A DNA stretch of 64,000 nucleotides. It comes from Canna indica. Its lineage: Eukaryota; Streptophyta; Magnoliopsida; Zingiberales; Cannaceae. Each line of letters begins with the position of its first letter. Positions within the stretch are counted from its first letter, which is position 1. Shown here piece after piece: positions 56,030-64,000 of the stretch. The stretch spans positions 34,090,001 through 34,154,000 of the forward strand of contig CP136896.1 of assembly GCA_034359265.1 (NCBI GenBank), read 5' to 3'. Below the pieces are notes generated by a model that worked only from the letters and a program-made list of their open reading frames with translations, ran no database searches and had not been told where the DNA came from. The position numbers and the translations under genes were made by a program.

Positions 56030-56877
56030 CAACCAAGGATACGAACTCCTCTAGCTATGTCATATAGACTTCTTCATAATGGAAGAGTGCAGTCTAGACA
56101 CCCACTAGCCAGATCTCGTATTCATAGCATGCACTAATGGCTAGCAATATCCTGATGGACTTGAGCATTGGAACTAGTGAGAATGTCCTATTTCAGACAA
56201 CCTATTGTCTGGGTTAGATCTTATCCACAGCCAGTCTGGTCTTATAGGTCCACACCTTGCCAGCTGCTCAGATCTTTCCTAAAGATCCACCAGCACCCTA
56301 TAGGAGACATTCTTTTAGAGCCTGTCAACCAAAGTCTGCACTTGGTTTGCATCCAGTTTAGATTTGCATAATGCCACTACATGATGTCAACACATTTGAC
56401 CATTAAAAGATCGCGGATTGCCTGAATCTAGGTCATACCCTATGGCTAGATATCATCACTCAGATAGTCTATGTAGTCTCCTAGAAGAGTGATGGAAAGT
56501 AATAATTACATTGATTGGTTTTACCTATGAACTTTCCACTAGTTGTCGCGAATTTATTCATGGTTGTTGAACTTCAACAAGTTCAACACATCTTCCACTC
56601 CCACTTTCGCTGACAAACTACCTTTCTAAGAAAGTTGTGACAAAACTTCTTTTGTTCAGTTGATGAACTTGATACCCAAAACACTTTTAAGGGTATTCCT
56701 TAAAATTTTGCACCTAGTCAAGTTTGTCATACGCTAGGCAACCCCAAATCATGAGATGTCTCAGACTCGGTTTCTTGCCATTCCATATTGTATATGGTGT
56801 ATCAGAGACAGACAAAATTATGGCCGCTACAATAGCTTATCCTCTAAAAAGAGATTGGAAGCTAAGCATGGATCACA
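56030..56877 (-). pseudogene. Element E reverse transcriptase, degenerate
   Basis: On the minus strand at about 56165-56030 the text reads SIRILLAISACYEYEIW, a stop, then ALFHYEEVYMT. This aligns with the RT block (IRILLAIAA.YDYEIWQMDVKTAFLNG..EEVYM), including the Asp/Lys/Thr/Ala region around the first catalytic Asp, which is lost here. Other blocks are broken by stops. Confidence 0.7.
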
Positions 56878-57117
56878 TCATATCCAATAAGGTGTGGTTC
56901 CTCCTTTCAGACACACCAATGTGTGAGGAGGGGTGCATACAAAGATAATCTTATTGTCTTCAAGATAATTCACAAACTTAGTGGATAAGTATTCTCTACC
57001 TCGATCCAATTGAAGGCCTATAATACCTTTTCCAATATGTTTCTTTAACTTCACCTTCATACTCCTTAAACGATTCAAAGGTATCGGGTTTGTACCAAAA
57101 CTAGTGGACGTACCCAT
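56878..57117 (-). pseudogene. Element E integrase core fragment
   Basis: The frame contains LQLDRGREYLSTKFVNYL and TPPHT, followed by a shifted NG.SERRN-type segment. It matches the Copia integrase core around the second catalytic Asp (DRGGEY) and the PQQNGVSERRN motif. The zinc-binding HHCC part is not recognisable. Confidence 0.85.
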
Positions 57118-57810
57118 GCCTAATCATATCGTAGGAGTATCTTTTTCTGGCTTGAATTGTTATCGGCATGCATATACCTACGTAGGCCAATTCTAATCAA
57201 CTCAGGGAGTCTTTCGCCAGGTCTAGTGAACAAGACTTGATCAGAATCTCCATGAGACACACATCTCAAGTTCTGACTGTGATTCATAATCGCCCAAAGT
57301 CATAAAAGCCAGAAGTAGGTGACGTTAATTTTATCTCTTTGTGCATTTGTTCAAAAATATTTATCATTAACTTCAAAAACCATTAAACCAATTTAAATTG
57401 GTCCAGTCGCATGTAACTCATTAGAATGGTTCATGTGGCAACTATTGCCTATTAAAGAACTTTTCACAACCTTGTTCAGAGAACAAAGGAAAATATGTTC
57501 TTTTATTAACAATGGAACAAATCAATACCAATGGTCTTGTCAAATAGAAGACTTATACAATAGGCTTTTACATCTAAGGCTGCAACTCTTGCGCCATTAC
57601 CGACCCGAAGGCCATAGTTGCCTTTTGTCTAATCTTCTACTTTTTCTCTTATCATGCAACATCTTGCAGATGATGATTGGTATCAAATACTCGGTAGAGT
57701 CAATGAAGAAATATTCTTATAACGTGCGCACCTGAAGCGACAGTTTTTTTTAAAAAAACCATCTTCAGTTTCATCTCTGCAAAATTCTACTTGCAGTTGC
57801 GCTTCCAGTG

Positions 57811-58549
57811 GCCATATTTACCATAATGGCAGTAGGTGCCATTGTGAACAACTTTCCCTTTCTTCTTGATATTAATCAAAGGTTTCACAGCTTTGTTTTT
57901 TACTTTGTTCTTAACAGAGTATAACTTTGCCTCAAAGGCATCTCCCACTAATGAGACCGTGTCCTTATCCTACATAAGGTGGGACTCAGTAGTCTTCGAG
58001 AAGCGAGTCGTCCTGCTTGTTTATGTGGAAGTTATCATCAAACTGTGAAAATGAATCCGGGAGAGATTGGAGTGCTAAGTCCTAACTTAGCCCCTTAACC
58101 ATGCTTATGCCCAATTTCTCTAATCTCTCAATCAAATTGATTAGTTTGATTATATGGGTTTCAATAGGGGTCCATGTCGTCATCTTGGCCTGGATGAGTT
58201 GCTTTGACAGCTCAAACCTAGCAGTCGGGCTCTCTTCACCATACAACTTCTTGAGGTGGGAGAGGATGGCCCTAGCGTCCATCTTTCCATATTGTCGCTG
58301 CAACACATCAGACATAGAGGCAAGCATAATGCACTGAATAGTAGTGTTGTCATCTTGCCACTTCTTGTAAGTGTCTCTCACATCCTCGGTAGCCCTTTGA
58401 GATGGCACATCCGGTGGACGGTTATCAAGAACGTGGGAAAGTCTTTCCTGGGTGAGGACAATCCTCAAATTTCGCAACCAATCGATGTAATTTTGTCGTG
58501 TTAATTTATTAGCATCAAGAATACAACGCAATGATGGTGAAGATGACAA
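57811..58549 (-). pseudogene. Element E gag with damaged zinc knuckle
   Basis: 58549-58082 encodes a 155-aa UBN2-type gag (NYIDWLRNLRIVL, ATEDVRDTYKKWQDDN, ILSHLKKLYGE, TWTPIETHIIKLINLIERL). Further down (about 57850-57811) the knuckle reads CHYGKYGHWKRNC. A codon with the second Cys is missing from CX2CX4HX4C. The gap between the two holds frameshifts. Gag would form particles. Confidence 0.85.
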
Positions 58550-60018
58550 ATTATGAAAAGAAAGACATAAATGAACATATATGTTATATGCATGATTATT
58601 AAGGTCTTATGATTAATCATGGCTCCCACTAACTTTCGTGGTTCCCAAATGACCCTCCTGTTGGGAAGCGGGAAGCCCTCGTTGGTAGACTTCCTTAGGG
58701 GAATATGGAACCCCACTTCTCTTACTCGGGTCTCGCATTTAACATGACAAAATCTAATAGGTCCATGGTAGGTAACTCTTTACCAATCACATTGTTATGC
58801 GACCTCCATCAAGTTTTGCCTCTAGGGTTACCATGGCCTTGTGTTTGCACAACAAACCAAGGAGTCCTAGTTGAGTCAGACCCATCATTCATATACACTA
58901 GCAAGAAAACAACCACCCTTGAGTTTGCTCAACAAGGTAAGTCACGTTCAAGCTAGTAGTAGAGACACAAGTGTATGTGCCATAAGACATGCAACGTGTC
59001 TATTAGCACAAAAGGCCTTGTGTTTGCACAACAAACCCGTTGTGACAACAGACACACTTGTACCTCATAACGATGGAAGGCGTGACCGATATTCTTAATT
59101 TCTTAGCCATTCAGACTCAATATTCTTTGAGGGTTTCTTCATGCAATTATAATTATCTAAGCTATCAACAATTGAAGCAAAAGTAATAAATAAAAGCATA
59201 AAGTAAATAAGAATGATTATAGATGTTCTAAGGGTTCCACCCAAGCCATCGGGCGAACCAAGGCCATCATCCTAGGGTTTTATCGAGCTCCATCTCGCCA
59301 AGGCGCTGCCTGAAAATATCTTGCAGGTTGCCGGTTCCATCAGTGCCTTCAAGGGGTTCAAGTCGTCATCATCATGGTGTCGAACACCTCCTCTCCGCGC
59401 GCGCACCAAAACGGGGCAGCAAGCGTACTTGTTGCGAATCTGCCCCTAAACTTCTAATTTTACAAAACTAAAAGAAGAAGACCCCAAACAACCCTTGGGG
59501 AAAGGTTTAAGGAGAGGGAGAAGAAGATTACAATTAGAATTATCAAGAGGAAGGCAGGGGTACGCAGGCCCTATTCAAAAGTTACAATGCTAAAATTTTA
59601 CAAATTTACAAGCAATCAACACAACCACGTTTTACACACAGTCACAGCACATAGGGCTCATCCATAATCATCCTTTCATGTATCTTAACTATTAAGAAAA
59701 AGAAAGGAATAAACATAATCCAAAAATGCGCTAATCGGGTTACGTTTCCACCCAAAACGGTCCAAACAACAAATGCTGAAAATTTTAGTTTTCGGGGCTG
59801 TTCAACCATGAACACATGGGGTTCTTGAGTTCGAAATATAACCAAGACAAGTTTGGATAGTAGGCTACCACCCTAATTCATCGCATGAACCATGGAGCCA
59901 AAATAATAACTCAAGAACCCCCGAAAATAAAAACCGAGCAGCATGACATTTAGGGAGCGAACGATTCATAAACGCAACAATAACGCGTAATAAAATTCCG
60001 AAAAAATTGCTAAAGGTA

Positions 60019-60030
60019 GCTCTGATACCA
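60019..60030 (-). other. Primer-binding site of element E
   Basis: The reverse complement is TGGTATCAGAGC, one base from the 5' LTR edge at 60032. Confidence 0.92.
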
Positions 60031-60031
60031 C

Positions 60032-62094
60032 TGTTGGGATGGCCAGAAAAAGCATAGTGGAAAAAGCGATTTAAAAATTTAAAACATCCCAAAACCAGCT
60101 ATCAACTTTAGAATCTTTAAGGAATTCAATCAACGAGTAGAAGGAGAAGATTTGCCTTATACTACGGATGGTATGGCTGCTCCTATACCCGTTTCAAGAC
60201 AGACACGTGCAAAGCGCCTCACAACAAGGGGGCAGCAAACATGGAGACTCATTGTGGCTCAATGGAGAGGCAATCTCAACCCCGAAATGCACCAAGATGA
60301 AGTCGACCCTTCAACCAAGAACCGAGCACCAAAAGGGAGGAAGAGGGGATGAGAAAACCACAGAACGAAGAGGAAGATGAAGGAATACCTCGCTGTCCTT
60401 CATGGACTCCTCCAAGAAGATGAAGGAGATGACACACCCAAGCAGAAGAGACCTTCAATTCGGCTTCACAAACCCAAGAAGGATGAACAAGATGGCCGGC
60501 CACCCATGGAGATCAAGAGGAGCTCTGTGGAGTCTTTCTCTTCAAGAAGCTTCTCAAGAATCCAGGCCCTTGCTCTTCTCCAAAATCTCCAACCAATTTG
60601 CTTAACCCCCTTGAAGAAGGTTAAGCCATCTATTTATAAGGAGCGCAGGTTTCCACCTACCCCCCCCTTTAAATCCTCTCCCCGGAATTCAAAATTCTGG
60701 GGTTTACCTCCAAAACAAAAATTTATATTTGATGGATTTATAATTAATTCAAAATTAATAATCCAATTAAATATAAACTTTAATTTATCTTTATAAATTA
60801 AATTCTTATTGATTAGGATTTATGATGTGCCAATCCCTACAATTTAGGGATGCCCTACAAATTAGGGTTACCGAGAAACTCCTTCCTCGCATATTCGTTC
60901 CTATAGGCAAACAAATTCCCGATCATGTCCATAAACGAGATTCGTGAACGTGTTGCAGCATATCCATGCTAGTAGACATATAGTGCCGCATTCAGACTTT
61001 GTCTCATAAGGTCCGTTGCGAGGTTAGTCTGTTGTGTGTGAACCATTGGGCCCCACACTAAGCTAGTAATGAGTTGTGCATAACGAAGAGTCAGATCTGA
61101 TATTACGACTTCTATTCGAATCTTACGAGCCACCACCAAAACCCTCTTAGTGTGGTCGTGAGAGACTCCACTCACAAGTCAAGATTGACGTCTAGCAACG
61201 TGTCATGACTACCCAGACAGTGTGAGGTTTAATCTACAAGGATCGAACGCCCTTCAGTGATTAGTTACCGTGCAACTAAGTCCCTCGATTACAATATCCC
61301 GACGTCGGCTAAGGTATGGAAGAAGTGTCAAACCCTAGTACCGATTTATATGTATTCCACCCGTCAAGATGTCATCTCAATAATGAAACGTCAAAAACAT
61401 CTTCATGACTTTCATATCTACTCTGGCTAGAGATTCTCGAGTCGACACTTGTAGAGACACATAGGACATTATCTCCAATCACTAGAGTAACTGATTCCAT
61501 GTTGGTTGCTCACCTACCTTCATGAATACTTCCCCATGCCCAGTAATACCCGGCACAGACGCTGAGGGCCACGTAAGAATAGAACCAAGGGAATGGGTCG
61601 TCACTCACAAGGTAACCATGACAACCTCACGTCCAAGGACTGCTTGCACCTACTATCATCGGAGGAACATCCTATTGTCACTCATGTAAGGATTCTATTT
61701 TGTGTTCCTCATGCAAGTTCGTTCAGTGAACTCATTCCCTAATGAGCACCTGCACTTGTACATTAATGATGACTCATAGGTAACTGTGAGATCAGTTACC
61801 CCTTATCGTATAGGGCATGTAGCAAGTGCACTAGTCTATCCAGAATCACTGATCCCTTAATTGGTGATCCTACGACTAGGAACATTTAGAACATGTGCAT
61901 ATGGATTCCAAGTCTCACTAGCATGAACTCATCATGGCCTCGAAATCAGTTGCTCGGGTTCATGGGGTTCATCACAATCTTTATAAATAAAGATGCAGCA
62001 TATTGATGAAAAGGTTGCCTTATTAAGTTGATTACCCTTGAATAGTCCCTAAATACATCGACATGTGATTGGCTCAAGGGCACTGTTCCTTTCA
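60032..62094 (-). repeat. 5' LTR of element E
   Basis: This 2,063-bp LTR ends CATCCCAACA (minus strand). It aligns along its whole length with 53133-55230 with many small differences, which suggests an old insertion. Confidence 0.94.
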
Positions 62095-62099
62095 CCACC

Positions 62100-62835
62100 A
62101 CTTCTGGCCTCAGAGCCTTTATACGACCAGGACTCAATTTTCATCGGCCTAACTCGTTGGCTATTGCGCCACTACTTCCATGCTCAGGGCCCTTACACGA
62201 CCAGGACTCAATTTTCACCAGCTTGGCTCATTGGCCATCGTGCCACTACTCCCGGCCTCAGAGCCCTTACGCGACCAAGACTCGGTTTTCACCAGCCTAG
62301 CTCGTTGGCCATCGTGCCACTACATTCGGCCTCATAGCCCTTTCTTGATCCCTCGCACGCGATCCTTCCTTACGCTCCTCAGCAAGCTCAGCTTGGACCC
62401 CTCGAGTGTGGTATTTGGCCATCATGCCACTACTTCTGACCTCAGAGCCATTACTCGACCCCTCAAGTGCGGTCTTGCCTTACGCTCCTTCGCGAGCTCA
62501 GCTTGAACCCTCGAGTGCGGTCCTCAGCCCCCAGAGCCGCTTCATCCGGCCTAGCCCCCAGAGCCGCTTCATCCGGCCTCAAAGCCCTTACACAACCAGG
62601 ATTCAGTTTTCACTAGAGTGGCTCGTTGGCCATCGCGGCACTACTTTCGGCCTTAGAGCCCTTACTCGAATCCTTGCATGAAATCCCGCCTTACGCTCCT
62701 TGGTGAGCTCAGATTGAATCCCGAGCATGGTCCTCGGTCCCTAGAGCCCTTACGCGACTCCTCGCGCATGATCCTGCTATACGCTCCTGAACGAGCTCGA
62801 TGTGATTCCCCGAATGTGAACCTCAGCCCCCCAGA
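62100..62835 (+). repeat. GC-rich tandem repeats, right block
   Basis: Units of about 75 bp have GCCACTAC landmarks near 62097, 62168, 62242 and 62319. They contain CTCAGAGCCCTTAC, CGACCAGGACTC and TTTTCACCAGC. They give way to units of another type with TTACGCTCCT..GAGCTCAGCTTG and CCTCGAGTGCGGTCCTCAGC. A CCCCCAGAGCCGCTTCATCC duplication lies at 62529-62578. The block continues the one broken at 53127. Confidence 0.82.
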
Positions 62836-63207
62836 GCCACTTCTTTTTATTTCATAATCCTTATATGACTAAATACTTGTTTATGAAACAACGTGACTTA
62901 TCAGTCATCACACCAGTATAGGCGCCCTCACGCGGCCCCATTGGCACTACTCAAACCATTGTGACAACCTCAAATGTCACTCACTATAAGAGGCCCGACC
63001 TCAAGAAAAGAACTCATTTTTGAAAAATGCTTTTGACATAAGGAATATCCTTCTACATAGGTTAGAGCACAAGAAAACATGCGTAGATAAAAGCTCGAAG
63101 GCACAAAGTAGACCCACAAAAGGCTAGCAGTTGAAATACCCTGGAAGGCAGTAATTTGTTACATGTAGTTAGATAGCCCACACATGAGCAGTTTAAAGTT
63201 TTAACAA
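62836..63207. other. No gene recognised
   Basis: Mixed-composition sequence between the tandem repeats and the antisense ORF. It may be the 3' untranslated part of the Gypsy element. No motif was recognised. Confidence 0.3.
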
Positions 63208-63558
63208 TCATGAGACACCTCGACCCCGACCAACGTGACGGAAACTCCCCCCCCCCCCCCCCCCCCCCTTCGAAATGCCACTATTTTGAAGACACCATCC
63301 ATAAACTACCGAAGGTTTCTCACCAAAAAAATTAGGAGTTTCCTCCTCGACCTCCAGATCCACAAGAACACTGCCCCTTACCTTCTTGGAAAGATCAACC
63401 CCAGAGAAGTCAACTCCAGGAGCAAAAAGTTGGACCTGCTCGATCGCCTTTTGAAAGCCATCAGTGTACACCTCAAAGGCAACATCATTGAAGCGGCTCA
63501 CTTCGCCCTCAAGGCCCTGTGCTACAAATCTCCATATGTCTGCCTCAGATCTAGCCGC
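63208..63558 (-). pseudogene. Antisense ORF of the Gypsy element, 5' end cut
   Basis: The minus-strand frame reads RSEADIWRFVAQGLEGEVSR, a DGFQKAIEQVQLFAPGVDF segment and an acidic LVDLEVEEE end, then Gly-rich sequence over a C/G run. The frame continues to 63597, but bases right of 63558 belong to an E-type LTR, so the true start is lost. Tat-lineage Gypsy elements often carry an extra antisense ORF near the 3' end. Position and strand relative to the gag at 50547 fit that. I do not recognise its function. Confidence 0.5.
63247..63269. repeat. Poly-C run
   Basis: About 23 uninterrupted C bases. Length in such a run is unreliable. Confidence 0.9.
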
Positions 63559-63859
63559 TATTGGGTTGGGAATAGAAAATGGAGCGGAAATAGTCATTTA
63601 AAAAAATTAAACCATCTCAAAAATAGCGATCTACTTTAGCAATATTAAGGAATTCAACATAGGAGAAGAATGAGAAGATATACCTCAAAATGCGGTTGGT
63701 ATGGCTACTCCTATTCCCGTTTTGAGACGCACACGTACACGTCCTCCAATATAAGGCCACACCAACCACCTCGCAACAAAAGGGGCAGCGAACGCCGGGG
63801 CTCGTAGTGGTTCAACGAAGAAGCTTTCTTAATCCCGAAATACACCATGGCAAGGCCGG
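63559..63859 (-). mobile_element. E-type Copia LTR fragment
   Basis: It starts TATTGGGTTGGG (compare TGTTGGGATGG at 60032) and follows the E LTR through GTATGGCT.CTCCTAT.CCCGTTT and ACACGT.CACGTCCTCC for 300 bp. It is then interrupted by another LTR at 63860. Confidence 0.85.
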
Positions 63860-64000
63860 TGTTGGTGAAATGGCCACACTAGAGGGGGGTGAATAGTGTA
63901 TTTGCTAATCTTAAACTTAATTTTGGTATCAATCATTTTCTTGATTACTTATGTTAATGCACTATTCGACTACTAAATGAATGCGGAAGCGAATAAAACA
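63860..64000 (-). mobile_element. Start of an LTR retrotransposon (family A/B-like), runs off the window
   Basis: TGTTGGTGAAATGGCCACAC is the reverse complement of the LTR ends seen at 9785 and 24829. The LTR is therefore in minus orientation. The expected target duplication, from the left side, would be GCCGG. Confidence 0.85.

Larger units (their letters stand above)
53133..62094 (-). mobile_element. Copia-type LTR retrotransposon E, complete in structure, decayed
   Basis: This 8,962-bp element is in minus orientation. LTRs are 53133-55230 and 60032-62094. The primer-binding site (reverse complement TGGTATCAGAGC) is at 60019-60030, and the polypurine tract starts at 55231. The duplication CCACC lies at 53128-53132 and 62095-62099. 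The interior has relics of gag (58549-57811), integrase (57117-56878) and RT (about 56165-56030) in the gag-integrase-RT order that defines Copia. Frames are heavily broken. It splits a GC-rich tandem repeat block. Confidence 0.95.

Overview
This window is repeat-dense plant (angiosperm) nuclear DNA. That call rests on plant 45S rDNA sequence, CACTA/En-Spm elements with TNP2, DUF4218, DUF4216 and Transposase_24-type genes, Copia and Tat-type Gypsy retrotransposons with plant primer-binding sites, and a MuDR-type transposase. I see no intact host protein gene. The species cannot be named from the sequence alone.

The backbone of positions 1-39031 is one decayed 45S rDNA unit on the minus strand. 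Read right to left it runs: 18S 3' tail (39031-38892), ITS1, 5.8S, ITS2, 26S (about 38280-35053), intergenic spacer with about 19 subrepeats of about 114 bp (34890-32460), a 22-kb block of transposons (32459-10482), a second class of spacer subrepeats (10481-9791), a solo LTR, the 5' spacer/ETS (8364-7503), and the 18S 5' part (7502-6941 and 87-1). The 18S is split by a 6.85-kb CACTA element with a 3-bp AAC target duplication.

The 22-kb block in the spacer holds retroelements that carry gag but no visible pol (families B and C). C elements sit in tandem and share an LTR. A second CACTA element (16606-23346) interrupts a C LTR, and a solo LTR is nested in the B 3' LTR.

From 39285 to about 49400 a broken MuDR-type transposase gene is interrupted by a structurally complete gag-only element D (39700-46320, duplication ACTAT) and by Copia-like LTR debris. 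An 876-bp foldback element (49616-50491, 10-bp duplication) lies beside the primer-binding site of a Tat-like Gypsy gag-protease relic (50505-52640). The Gypsy element's 3' repeat zone is split by a decayed but structurally complete Copia element E (53133-62094, duplication CCACC). The window ends in an antisense ORF fragment, another E-type LTR fragment and the start of one more LTR.

The most interesting signals are in non-coding retroelement sequence. They are a short R/U5 hairpin conserved across LTR families with compensatory stem changes, repeated hairpins with fixed 8-nt loops in the non-coding interior of gag-only elements, and arrays of GGTCGACCG-type palindromes upstream of TATA boxes that themselves sit in inverted repeats. 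All are read by eye; no alignment or folding was computed.
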